Source of the DNA: Glaciozyma antarctica PI12
Lineage: Eukaryota > Basidiomycota > Microbotryomycetes > Kriegeriales > Camptobasidiaceae
Direction: 5' to 3'
Assembly: GCA_002917775.1 (NCBI GenBank)
Contig: KZ627156.1
Location: 914,838-978,837, forward strand
DNA length: 64,000 nucleotides
Part shown: one piece after another, positions 9,522 through 21,253 of the stretch
Layout of the letters: every line of letters starts with the position of its first letter
Position numbering within the stretch: position 1 is the first letter of the stretch
Translations under genes and position numbers: made by a program
The notes under the pieces: generated by a model
Databases searched by the model: none
What the model was told of the DNA's origin: nothing
Seen by the model: only the letters and a program-made list of their open reading frames with translations

Positions 9522-11943
9522 TTAATGCTTGAACTGACTCTCCCTGCACCCGTCGTCAGTTCCTCGCCACCACCATCGAAAGCGAGAACGTACGTGACTC
9601 CAGCACCCATGGCAGCCGTGCTGCTGACACCTCCCGTGACAGTCTTGAGGAGGTTATCGGCGTAATCGGCTCCCGACCACTGCGCACGAAAAGTCAGCTA
9701 CGGCGTCAGAGGGGACGAGATGAGAGACGAACCTTTTGGTGAGTGAGGACGTCGCAGCCGATCTCGCGCTCCTTGGACTGGACGAGAGTGACGTAGGCCT
9801 TCATTCCGTCCTGCGAAATAGCGAGGTTAGCGAAAGTGCGAAGGAGGATGAGGGAGAAGAACGGACGGTGGCGAACGCCTTGGCGAAGAGGTCGGAGATG
9901 TAGGCGTTCGAGTGGAGTCCACCGAGCTGCGTTAGAAGGAGCGTCAGCGACCGTCGCAGTGAGAACGAAAAGAAAACGAGGAACGCACAGTTATGAACTG
10001 CCAGACGAATCCGAGCTGTCCAAGCTCCCAAATGTAGCTCTTCATCTGGTCCTCGTTGAGTCCCGCAGCGCTCCAGTTGAACGAAGGCGAGAGGTTGTAC
10101 GCGAGCCACTTGTTGGGGAACGCAGCCCTGACGCCGGCGGCGAACTCCTTGGCCTGCGCGAGGATCGGGCTCTTGGTCTCCATCCAGAGCAAGTCGGTGT
10201 AGGGAGCGAACGCGATCGCGCGGTTGATGGCGCACTGAGTTCCGCCCTGGTACCGGTAGTAGCCCTCGCGAGTTCGGGGCGAGTTCCAGTCCCAGAAGAC
10301 GGTGACGCCGAGGAGGGAGGAGGCGAGCTTGATCGACTTGTGGTGCGAGACGCCCTTGGACTGAGCGAGGAAGGCGTCGACCTTGGACTGGGGGACGTTC
10401 TTCGACTTGGCGGCGTTGACGACGGCGGTCGAGTAGAGGCAAAGTCCCGCGGCGGCGGTCCAGTCGTCCTCGATCTTCTGGAGCTGGTCTCCCGACTTGC
10501 CCGCGCGCTCGGCGGCGTTCATCGAGTCGACGAGGTGGCCAATTGACTCGTTCGTCGAGCCGAGGATGAAGGGGTGGTCGCGCTCGTCGACGTTCGACGA
10601 GATGAGAGTGGCGGCCTCGGCGTCGGTACGTGCGATGGCGAGGTTCTCGACGCCCATGATGTCGTACTGGAGGCGGATCGCGATGAGGCGGTTGATGTGC
10701 TCCGAGATGGGGACGAGGACCTTGCCAGCCATGTGGCCGCACTTCTTGGTTCCGGGCGCCTGATCCTCGATGTGGATTCCGGCGGCTCCCTTCTCGACGA
10801 AGAGCTTGGTGAGCTTCATGACGGCGGTGAGGCCTCCGTGTCCGGTATCGGCGTCGGCGACGAGAGGGCGGAGGTAGTCGATGACGGGGGTCTTCTCGCG
10901 GTCGGCCTTGGACATGTTGGAGCGAGCTTCGCGCTGCTTGCGGTCGTGGAAGAGCTGAGCCATGAAGAGGTGCTCGACTAGGCGTACAAGTACAAAGGTT
11001 AGCGCTGCCCCTCGAGTCGAAAAAGGAACGCTGCGTGACTCACCCTTGAGAGGAACGGTGTTGGAGGGGTAATCTGAACGTTGCGAAAAAGACGAGATCA
11101 GCTCGCTGCCAGAAACGCAAACCCCGCGCGCGCGCGCAATGCGGGGGAGAGATATTGACTCACCGGCAAGATCAGGTCCAGGCTCGTTAGTGGAGCTGGC
11201 CGTGCTCGACGACTGCCATCCAGAAACGTAGACCGTCTCGAGGTACTTGGCCATCTGGGTGACCTGAACGGGGTCGAGCCTGAGGAACGCAAAAACGAGG
11301 TCAGCCGACGTGCACGTGAAAAGTGAGCTGCTTCGTCGTCGTCGAGCTCATCGTTCCGTGTGGAGGTGATGGAGACGACCTCGAGCAGGTGGTAGAACTG
11401 GCTCGAAAGAGTCGATGAGCTCCCTCTAGACCGAGCTCGACTCTATCGCCTGACCCGCATTCGCCGACCTTCCCCGCTCCGGGATCTAGTCCATTCCTCC
11501 CTCTCCCTCGACAAGGAGCTCCACCAGCGCACCGCAGAGTCCCTCCCCACCCTCCTGAACTCCTACACCGAGCCACGAGCGCTCGAAGAAAAAAAAAAAA
11601 GGAGAGAGACCGGAGAAGAGGGACTCACGCTCCGTAGGTGTGGCTGACCTCTCCCTTTGCGGCCTTCTTCTTGAGGAGCGCAAAGAGCTTCTTGCCCTGG
11701 ACGTTGGAAGGGTACGAGAGCTCGATAGTACCGCGCTTGGCGACGACCTGCTCGGCGGTGTAGGGTCGGATGAGGCCGTTGAAACGGGGAGACTGCGAGT
11801 ACAGGAGATCGTCAGCTCCGGTTCGTCGTCCCTCACTCGGAGTAGGGTGAAAAGGGAAAGAGAAGACTCACCTTCCACCATTCTTGGACCTTTGCGACCT
11901 CTGCGGCAAAGGTGGCATCCTCTTGGGAAGCGTAAGACGACAT
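9522..11943 (-). CDS. ICL1: isocitrate lyase (glyoxylate cycle)
   Basis: Cleaves isocitrate to glyoxylate and succinate, allowing growth on acetate, ethanol and fatty acids. Starts at ATG 11943 ([16 protein letters not shown]). Key features in order: [28 protein letters not shown], the active-site motif [27 protein letters not shown], the fungal-specific insert region, [30 protein letters not shown] and [14 protein letters not shown] final small exon gives GVTGESQFKH and the stop at 9522, matching the usual end of fungal enzymes. Length (about 540 residues) is normal. Eight or so introns; one near the 5' end is about 349 nt (11280-11628). No SKL-type peroxisomal signal is present. The KKCGH and insert pattern favour isocitrate lyase over methylisocitrate lyase, and a separate paralog of the latter lies at 50-52 kb. 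Confidence 0.97.
11280..11628 (-). other. unusually long intron (about 349 nt) in isocitrate lyase gene
   Basis: The donor GTGAGTCC lies directly after the exon ending in the codons for HTYGA. The acceptor CTCAG precedes the exon encoding LDPVQVTQ. Most other introns in this window are 50-100 nt. The intron carries a 12-base A tract (11589-11600 on the plus strand, T12 in the gene sense) close to the donor. A regulatory element or small RNA inside is possible, but nothing specific is recognisable. Confidence 0.7.
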
Positions 11944-12505
11944 GACGATGCGGGGTAGGGGGGTTGTGGTGCGGGTTGCTGAGGAGTTGGTGGGTGAGAG
12001 CTGGAGGTGGCGGTGGGCTGGAGGTGGGAGCTGGGCGGTGCTGGTCTTTTCTATAAAAAGACGGGAGAGTTGGGCAGAAGGAAGAGGAGCCAGTTGACTC
12101 GGAAAGTGTTCAAGTCGAAATCTCTCGGCGAGGAGTCGAGAGTAGCCGGCCACAACTCCGCGTCCCTCCCTCGCTTCTGAAATCAGAGCAACGCGAGTTA
12201 CAGCAGAGTATCGAGCAGGACGACACTCTCCTCCACTCAAATCTCTATCAGAACTCACTCTATCTCAACTGGAGACTCTCTCGCTCGAGCGAAATCTCCG
12301 CGGGAAACGAAATCCCCCGATGTGGTCCGAGCAACGCACCCGTCCTCCTCCGCTCTCCAGTTCCCGCAGCGGAGCCCACCCCCGGGCTGGAACCCCGCGC
12401 AAACTGAGGAACGGCACGCGAGGACGGCAAGGTCGCTCTCGAGCTGGAGTTGAACGGAGAAAAATAACGAACGCTGCGAATACAATCGAACACCCTCGCA
12501 CAGAA
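11944..12505. promoter_or_regulatory. promoter region of isocitrate lyase; no gene
   Basis: The interval separates the start of isocitrate lyase from the 3' end of the universal-stress-protein gene, both on the minus strand. A TATA-like AT island, CTATAAAAAG on the plus strand, sits at 12051-12060, about 110 bp upstream of the start codon. Read in the gene's direction it is TATAGAAA-like. Carbon-source control is expected for this gene, but I could not identify a specific activator site. Confidence 0.4.
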
Positions 12506-14321
12506 CTACGCCGTAGTGAAGACCTCCTCGACACTCGCGTCGTGCACCACCATCTTCTCCATCTGCTCCGTAATATCCTCCGGCTCATCAGGATCTACTA
12601 GCACTGATCAGCTCCATCCCAGCTCAAGCGAGGAAAGGGCGAACCATCCTGCATCTCCCCTCCGTGCGAAGCTTTCTCGATGACGGCTTCGGAAAGTGGG
12701 ATGCGAGCTTCGCGGTTGAGAGAACTGAGCTTCTTGTGCACTGTGCGGGCGAGGCGGAGGGGTCGACGAGTGACCTGCGAGGGGTTAGTTGAGGGAGGTG
12801 GGAGAGAGGAGGAAGACGAACCATGACCTGCGTTGGGAGTTAGCGGAGAACGGAGAGGGTAGATGGAGGAGGACGTACGGGGGAGGAAGAACGCTGGATG
12901 AGGTAGTTGGAGACGGAACCGAGGAGCATGCTGCGAGTGAGGAGGGTCAGATGAGGTAGGGAATGAGTCGGCACGTCTAAGTGCGACGGTACTTGAATGC
13001 CTCGACTACGAAAGGGAAGAACGCACCCCTTGATCTTGGTGAGACCGCGAGTACCAATCACGACCATCGTAGGCTCGTGGTAGTCAATCTGTCGCGCTGG
13101 GTTAGCGATCTGAAGACGAAATGTGAAGACGAAGGAACGCACCATATCGACGAGCATATGACGAGCGTTCTTCGCGTGGATAGCCTGGCATTCGATCCTG
13201 TTTGCAGAGTCCGGCGTCAGTACGAGGGAGTGAGGCGTAGCGGGGAGATAACGCACCGAACGTTCAGGCGCGTGCGCTCCAAAAGCGCCGTAGCTGCGTA
13301 GAGAGAGCGTCAGCACGAGCTACGAAACGCAAAGAACGCGCTCCAGCAAGCGGACGCACCTTGCCGCGACAGCATCAAGGCGTGCATCTGCCGGTCCCGC
13401 TGGTTGGTGATCTTGGCCTTCTTCTCCGAGCTCGACGGGTTCGCATCCTCAGGATCGACTGCACACCTGCGTATCAGCTCCAACCTCGCTCGAGTGGCGA
13501 AAGGAACGCACACTTGGTATCCGTCTCCATAACCGACACGATCAAGCACTCATCTCCGTCTCTCAACACCGTTCCAATCGCCCACTGCACGCATTCTCAG
13601 CATCCTCCCTCGCACAAAAGAAGCGAAAAGCGGACGCACCTGAATCGCATACAAACTCTCCTCACTCAAATCGCTCGCGACGAGGTACTTCCTCGTCCTC
13701 CTCCCCTGCGCCATCGTATCCGGATCTCCATGCGTAAGGACGACCGTACACCTGTTCTTCTCAAACACGGATCGGCCAGCGACGAGTGGGAGAGGGAGGG
13801 TGAGCTTCGTCTTGGTGTTCCGTCGGCGGAGCGGGCGGGAGGAAGCGAAGGTCGAAGGGATCTCGGAGGCGGGGAGGAGGTTGGGGCCTTCGCCTGGGTA
13901 GGTCATCGTGGCGCCTTCTTTGGTGAGGAAGTCGGAGGGAGTGTTGCCGGATGCGTTGGCCTGCGTGCGGCCTCAGCTGGGGATGGTCGTGTAGGTGGGG
14001 AGGAAGCGCACCTCCGTATTCCGTTCGAGCTCCTCGTCTTCTGAATCAAACTCGCTCTCGTCCTCGTCGCTCTCGTCATCCGTATCAAAGGCGTTGGAAG
14101 GACACACAACGGGTTCGTGTCCATCGGCATCGCTCTCCTCCCCCGTATCCCTCCTCATCCCCTCGACTGACTCCGAGCGCTTCTTGCTCCGGAAGGGGGA
14201 GAGGCTCCGTCCACGAGAGCGAGAGCGGGAGGACGACCGTACGCCGTCCTCGTCGCCATTGCTAGAGTCGTGCTTGGGCTTCTGGAGAGTGAACGAGGGG
14301 ATCTTGCGGTGCCCTAGCATC
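12506..14321 (-). CDS. universal stress protein (UspA) family protein
   Basis: Nucleotide-binding USP-fold protein with a long N-terminal extension. Starts at ATG 14321 (MLGHRKIPSFTLQKPKHD). The first exon is disordered, with an SR-rich stretch and an acidic patch (DTDDESDEDESEFDSEDEE). The USP core is assembled from small exons: RKYLVASDLSEESLYAIQ, then AIGTVLRDGDECLIVSVMET, NARHMLVDM, HEPTMVVIGTRGLTKIKG, MLLGSVSNYLIQRSSSPV and VTRRPLRLAR. The GTRG-(9 residues)-GS pattern is the ATP-binding loop of the ATP-binding subgroup. The last splice gives DPDEPEDITEQMEKMV and the stop at 12506. About eight introns of roughly 50-70 nt. The function in stress response is inferred from the family. Confidence 0.88.
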
Positions 14322-14583
14322 TGAGGGGCGGTTGTTCGTCGTGGGAGTGGGTTGGGCTGTGGATGGACTGCCGGGCTTGTTTGTCGAGAGGCGCGGTTGT
14401 GCTGGATGTAGACTGTTTTACTTGCTGGTCGGTGTGCGTGCTGTGCTGTTGTAGGGGGGGAGAGAACGAGGGGAAGGTGCGAGTTGTGCTCTTGGCCCAA
14501 GTACAACTCGACGGAGAGTAAATGTCTCCCAAGCGTTTCGACGCGCAGGTCGAGCTGCTCTCTCTCTCTTTGCACTCTCAGCT

Positions 14584-17500
14584 ATGCCGCCACCGCCTTT
14601 GGATCTAGCAGAGCTCGTAGCTCAGGTAGCTCAGGAAAAACGACTCGAGAAGGAAGAGCACGAGCTCAAGCAGCACGAACAACGTCAAACGACCCTCTCG
14701 ATCCCACCTGTCCACACTCCTCCTGCCTCCATCTACACCGAACCCGAATCCATCCCTACAGGCTCAGGCACCTCGACTCCTCGCCCCAAGAACCGCCGCA
14801 GCCGCGCTTCGTTCGACTGGTTCGGCGACTCTCCTCGTCCGCCTACCTCGCCGCAAAGGGGTCCTCTCACGTCCTCCGGCCTCGAGGAAGCGGACGAAGG
14901 ACCCGAATCAGAAGTCTTGAAGGGAGCGTTTACGAATGCGGATCTCGAAAGGGGGGCACGAAGGATGTCGGCGTCGCATGGGGAGAGACCGCGGGTTGCG
15001 TCACTGGAGCTACCGGGGGGAAGGAGGAGGGCTTCTTCTGTCGGGCGGAGAGGGGGGAAACAAGTGGCTAGAGAAGGGGTGGAGGAGTGGGAGGACGAGC
15101 TGAGGGATACGATGGGGGAGGTGGAAGGGCCGTCTGGCGTGTCGGCGTCGGTGCGCAAGATGAGCTTGTGGGGAGCTGCGAGTCGCAAGTCGGGGAAGGG
15201 AGCTTCGGGAACGACGACGCCGGAGGAGGAGGGGGAGGAAGGGGGGGAGGGGAAGGTCAAGAGGCCGAAGCAGATTAGGAGAGGGACGGCGGGAGGGTGG
15301 ACGGCGTTGAGGCAGAAGCTCAAGGGCCATGGGACGGTGGCGGAGAAGATTAGCAAGAGTTTGACGGGGCACGAGTTGATTACCGTGAGCTGCGGTACTC
15401 CTTGAGCTTCGATGTTGTGCGCATGCTGATCGTTTTACGTATTTCGCAGGAACTCGCGACGGGCGTACTCCCTCTCGTTCTCATCAAGATGGCCACGATG
15501 GATCGCGACGACAAGGGAGAGCATCGCATCCCCGTCCTGATGAACTACCTCAGTGCGTTCCTTCTCCTCTCCCGTCTCTCGCTCGCACTAAACCCCCTCG
15601 CCAGAACTACGCATCACCGACTCCCTCTACCCCTTCCACGACCGCCACGCCGTCTTCCGAATCGAACTCGAGTACGGTGACGGCCTCCTCAAATGGGTCA
15701 TTTACCGCGAGCTCAAGGACTTTGTCAACCTCCACGCCCACTTTCGCGTCGCCAACTTCCGCCAAGGGATCGACAAGTTCCCGACGTTCCCCAAGACGAG
15801 TCTACCGTATCTGCACTGGATCAAGAGCGAGGGACGGGGGGCGGCGGGCAAGGCGGACTTTGCAAAGGGGCAGCGCCAGGCTCTCGAGGGGTACCTTTTG
15901 CAGTTGATTCGAGCGACGGTAAGTTTGGCTGAGGCTTGGGGTGCGATGCGACGGAGCTGATGTACGCATGCAGATGTTTGGACCTGGAGCGAACCGGCTC
16001 TGCAAGTTTCTCGAGATCAGCGCCATGTCGATCGCGCTTGCGACGAGGGGAGGAGAGCAGGGCAAGCAGGGCTACCTCGTTCGTCCTTCCACTCTTTTGC
16101 TACTCTCTATTCTCGCTCATTAGTCGCGCAGCGCATCATGTCCTCTGGCGCCTCTCGACGAAAGCAGAACGGCTTCCACCCGTTTTCCTGGAAAGCCCGT
16201 CACGGGCCCAAGTGGTTCGTCGTGCGCGATTCCTACATTTTCGCCGTCGACGACCCAGCCTCGGTACGTCCTCCCGTCCCATCCCCCCACTCGCGCTCTA
16301 ACCCTCGCTGCAGACGAACATCTACGACGTCTTCATGGTCGACTCGACCTTCGAAATCGAGCGCCCAACGCGCGTCTACCGCCAAGGTCTCCACCTCTTC
16401 TCCCGCTCCGAAGAGACCGACGCCGAACCCATCGACTCCTCCAAACCCGATCCGAACGCCGACCTCCCGCCCGAAGAACGACCGCAAGGCAAGCGAGGCG
16501 TCGCAGATCCTCTAGACCCGTCGACGACGAACGACCCGAATCAGCTGAGGGACGTGTCGAACCATACGTTTTACCTCAAGAGTTCGGAGAGGAGGTTGAG
16601 GTTGATGGCCAAGACGGAGAGGCAGCAGGATCAGTTTATTGCGAGTATAGAGAGGATGGTCAGCAAGACGATTTGGGCGGGTGAGGAGCTCACGAGCATT
16701 TCTTCGTGTGGGGTGGGAGCTGATGAGAGCGCAGGCAAGAATAGGTTCGACTCGTTTGCGCCGATTAGGCTTAACGTCGCGGCGCAGTGGCTGATTGATG
16801 GAGTGCGTTCTTCTTCCTTCGTTGGTGGGAACGTGAGCTGACGCAAGGCATCTTTCAGCGAGATTACTTCTGGAGCTTGTCGCGAGCGATTCTCATGGCG
16901 AAGGAGAAGATCTAGTGGGTCTTTTGCGCTCATTCGTGGGTCGTAACTGAATCTCTGTCGCTCGCAGCATCCATGACTGGTGGCTGAGTCCTCAGCTCTA
17001 CCTCCGACGACCTGCAGCGGGCAACGGTAAGTCGACTTGCTCAAGATCGGAAGCTCGCGAGCTCATTCTGCCTTCGCAGAGAAATGGCGGCTCGACAAAC
17101 TCCTGCAGCGCAAGGCGCGCGAGGGAGTTCAGATCTTCGTCATCGTCTACCAGGAGGTCTCGAACGACTTTACGTGCGCCCTCTATCTCGCTCTTCGCGA
17201 TGCGAGCTGACTTGGGTTCGCAGGCCTGTGGATTCGAACTACACGAAGAACTGGCTCCGAGCGCTTCATCCCAACATCCACGTCCAACGCTCGCCCTCGC
17301 ACACTTCGACTGGTACGCTGCTGTGGTCGCATCACGAGAAGATGTGTGTCATCGACGAGTAGGTTCTCTCCAGCCTCGCAGTGGATCCTTCTGAACTCCG
17401 ACCTTGCGCGCAGGACGATCGGATTCATGGGAGGCCTCGATCTTTGCTTCGGACGGCAAGTCGCACTCGCTCGAAACGCTTTGAGCGCACCAGCTGACTC

Positions 17501-20500
17501 TTGACGACAGATGGGACACTCCTGGCCACGTTCTCGTCGACGATGGACCCGACCTCCTCAGCGAGCAGCAGAAGCACACGATGGACGAGACCATGCGCGA
17601 GTCTCCTCAAATTTGGCCGGGCAAAGATTACGCCAACCCGCGCGTGCTCGACTTCCACACACTCAACAAGCCCGAGGAGGACATGTACGATCGCGCAAAG
17701 GTTCCGCGCCAGCCTTGGTGAGTCGGGGCTGCATGACTCTCGCGAGAACGGTGCTGATGTTTCCTGAGCAGGCACGATATCGGCTTGCAGATTATCGGAC
17801 AGCCTGCGCGCGATCTCTGCCGGCACTTCATTCAGCGGTTCGTTACCCCTCTCCCTCAGCGAGCTTCCTCTCTGATCTTGTTCGTTCCAAGATGGAACTT
17901 TCTCCTCCGCACCAAGAACCATACCGTCGAGATGCCCTTCCTCCTCCCCGCGCCCGATTTTACCGCCAAGCAGCTGCAGGACAAGCGGATTACGGGGACG
18001 TGCGAGGTCCAGATCTGTCGGAGCGTCGGGCCCTGGAGTATGGGTATCTCGCATGTCGAGCATTCGATTCAGACGGCGTACATCAAAGCGATTCAGCTAA
18101 GCGAGCACTTTGTTTACATCGGTACGTTGTTGGAGGCGTGGACGTCGCCGACGGAGAAGCTGACGATAATCCGCCGCAGAGAACCAGTTCTTCATCACTT
18201 CTACCGAGGTCGAGAATGTCGTTATCGGTGCGTCGCTACCCGCCTGGTCAAGCGGATTCGGCTGACGAGAATCTTTCGCAGAGAACAAGATTGGCGACGC
18301 TCTCGTCTCGCGCATCCTGCGCGCTCACAGCGAAGGAACTCCTTGGAGGTGCGTTTCTCCCTTTCCAGCTAGCAACATCAGCAGCTGCTGATCAGACTTG
18401 CGCAGGGCCGTCGTCGTCATTCCTCTCGTCCCAGGCTGTGAGTGTCCCTCGCAAGCTTTGCAAACGTTCGAGCTGACCGCGAGCTCATTCAGATCCCTTC
18501 CCTATCGACCACTCGGATGCTGGCTCCGTTCGCCTCATCATGGAGTGCCAGAACCGCACGATCTGTCGCGGAGAGCATTCGATCTTTGCGCGACTTCGCC
18601 GCGAAGGCATTGACCCCGACGAGTACATCACCTTCTTCGGCTTGCGAGGCTGGGGCAAGCTCAGCAGCGGGACTCTTACTACGGAAGCTGTGCGTACTCT
18701 CTCTCCCCGGAGATGCGGTCGGGCACTGATCCTCGCTGTACAGGTCTACATTCATGCGAAGGCCATGATCGTCGACGACCGCACCGTCATCATCGGCTGT
18801 TCGTCTCAGTCTTCCCTGGAGTATCTTGAGATGGCCCTGACGCCCTCCCCCCAGCTGCCAACATCAACGAACGATCCCAACGAGGCGACCGGGATTCTGA
18901 GCTCGCCTGCATCATCCGCGACACCGACATGATCGACAGCACGATGGGCGGAGAGCCTTACCAGGTTGGCCGCTTCGCGCACACGATGCGTATTCGGCTC
19001 ATGCGCGAGCACGTCGGAGTGGACGTCGACGAGCTCGAGATGGACGAGGACACGGATCTGCTCGATCGCAAGGCCGAGGTCCCGCAGGAGATGCAGGACG
19101 CCTGGGATCCCGATAAGGAGCAGCAAGAGGCGGGGATCGAGGATATCGAGAAGGCTGGCAAGCCGCTCGGGTGGGCATCGAGGGTCGTCGAGTCGGCGAA
19201 GGAGAACCTCAGCGATGCCTTTGGCGAAGCGAAGGAGGCGACGGCGCTCGAGTTCGACAAGCACAAGGGCCATCTTCCTTCAGGCGCCGAAACCGCCTTG
19301 CACGCTCGCGAGGGGAAGAAGGTCGAGGTGGAGACGGAGGGCAAGTTCTCGGCGCTGGACGTCCCGACGCTCGAGGAGAAGGTTATGGCCGAAGGCAGGC
19401 CTCGCGACGATGGCACGGAGAGCAAGGCGCATGTCGTTGAGCAGGGTATGACGCCGAACCAGAAGGAGCGCGAGAACGGCGCCTCGATCAACCCCATTCG
19501 AGGACAGGAGGACGACGATGCCGCTCATCTCACCAGCAACGGCGACCCCGGACGCTCTCTCGACCCCATCACCGAATCTGCCGACAGCAAACCTTCCTCC
19601 ATTTACGAGCCGACTCCTTCGCCCGACGTCGCTCAAGCCAGAGACGGCGACAAATCCACCTCTCTCACGCCGAACGGAAACCCGCGCACGGCCAAGCTCT
19701 CCCTCCTCTCCGACTCGAACGAAAGCGACCTCTCCCGCGACCTCTCCCGATCCTCCTCTCCAGATTCGCGCACCCCACTCTCTCCCGGAGCCAGCTCCAC
19801 CTTCCTCAAGGCGAGCGACCCCTCGGCCGGTCGCAGCGCCAGCAACGCTTCGCTTCGGCGGAACCTTCGAGGCAAGGCGAACGCCTACACTATCCCCGTA
19901 CCAGCGCCCATCGTCGACCCTCTAGGCTTTGCCGACCCCCTCTGCGACTCGTTCTACAAGGACGTCTGGATGGCAGCAGCGGTTCGGAACACGCAGGCGT
20001 ACCGCAAGGTCTTTCGATGCGTTCCCGACGACCTCGTTCAGACGTGGAAGCAGTACCGCGAATTCCAGGTGCGTTTTAGCTCTCTTCGAGCCTTGCAGTC
20101 GAATCTAACGCCTCGTTCGCAGACCTGGGCTGAGCGACACAACAAGGTCAGCTCGCTCGCGCGCTTCCACCGACTTCGCTGACTCGCATTTGCAGCCGCC
20201 CAAGGACGTCGTACCGCCCGGCGACGAAGCACCTCACTCGGATCCTCTCCATCACTCGGGTCAGCACGGAGCCGGAGCTCTGCGCTATGGGTCAAGGCGC
20301 GATGGGTCAAGGCCTCGGTGACGCGCCGCAAGCCGACACGACTCGTCGCAAGCGGACTGGGTCGTTCGCTGGCTTTGGAGGGAACGGCAACTCGGAGCGG
20401 AGGAGCTCGAACGCGGCTGAACGACGAGGCTCGAACGCCGCTGAGCGACGAGGCTCGAATGCCAACGCCGACCGACGGGGCTCGAACGCCAACTCCGATA

Positions 20501-20942
20501 GGCGGACCGCTTCGGGAGGAGGTGCTCCTGCGGGAGAGACTCACGATCACGAGGAGGGGTTCCCTGCGCGGGAGCGGGAGCAGATGGAGGAGTGCCTGAA
20601 CGAGGTCCGAGGGCATTTGGGTCAGTCGTTCTCGCTTCGTCTTCCTTCTTGTCGCTTTCGCTGATGCGTCTTTGCAGTCATCTACCCCACTCGGTGCGCT
20701 GCGACGCTTTCTTTTCCGATCTTCCTCGCTGACGTTCTTCCACTCAAACCAGGTTCCTCGAAGCCGAGTCCTCCGGCGGCAATTTCTTGTGCGTCCGTCT
20801 CCATTCTTTCGCAGGACAACCACTAAAGCTCTCCTCGTCTACAGATTCAGCAAGGACCGTCTTCCCCCTCTTTCTGTGCGTCTCACGAAGTGTCCTTCGC
20901 CTCCGAGCGCGCACTGACCTCTCGTCGCAGATCTACGATTAG
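14584..20942 (+). CDS. PLD1: phospholipase D (Spo14/PLD1 type, PX-PH-HKD-HKD)
   Basis: Hydrolyses phosphatidylcholine to phosphatidic acid and choline; acts at membranes. Start ATG 14584 (MPPPPLDLAELVAQVAQEKR). A disordered N-terminus is followed by a PX domain (about 15450-15920, with YPFHDRHAVFRIELEYGDG), a PH domain (about 16140-16660, with PKWFVVRDSYIFAVDD), the first HKD motif HHEKMCVIDE (about 17325-17360), GGLDLCFGRWDTPGH, and the second HKD motif HAKAMIVDD (about 18752-18780) followed by GSANINERSQRGDRDSELA. The C-terminus is typical: a run of tiny exons encodes RFLEAESSGG and KDRLPPLSIYD before the stop at 20942. About 20 introns. To keep one frame at 20250-20300 a 37-nt intron (20260-20296) or a correction of one base is needed. 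A coding minisatellite lies at 20396-20510. Confidence 0.95.
20396..20510 (+). repeat. coding minisatellite, 24/27-bp units, in the phospholipase D tail
   Basis: Four and a half units encode (E/D)RRGSNA-type repeats. The first two units are 24 bp and the next two are 27 bp, each containing a GCTCGAA core. It lies in the disordered linker between the catalytic half and the conserved C-terminal LPPLSIYD tail, so copy number probably varies between strains. Confidence 0.8.
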
Positions 20943-21253
20943 TTCCTGCATAGTTCCTCGTCGTTTCTCCGCACATTCTCTGAAACCCAGCATCGCATTT
21001 CGTAGGAACGTCTCCTGTGGGAGAGCACTAGCCTTGACGAGGGAGGCCGGCAGCAAAAAGTGAATTCGGCAGCGAGACCGAAATCTCGCGTCTGTCTCTT
21101 CCTACAGCGGGCCTTTCCTTAAACCTCTTAATCATTACGAAACCAAGTCTATAATAGCCTCGGGAGCAACGAGGGATTTTATCTACTCATACAAGGCGTT
21201 CGAGCCGACCAGGTGCGCGAGTTGAGCGACACACCTCTACAATATCCCTCCCT
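20943..21253. other. intergenic between convergent genes
   Basis: This is the region between the 3' ends of the phospholipase D gene and the MFS transporter gene. It is locally AT-richer (around 21110-21190), as expected for shared 3' processing signals. No coding frame or repeat was found. Confidence 0.5.

Noticed and set aside
9801-10742. 313-codon minus frame within isocitrate lyase
   Set aside because: This is the Arg/Pro-rich alternate frame of the isocitrate lyase exon.
11113-11142. short GC dinucleotide tract as a Z-DNA or regulatory signal
   Set aside because: It lies inside an intron, is only a few repeats long, and similar tracts arise by chance in GC-rich DNA.
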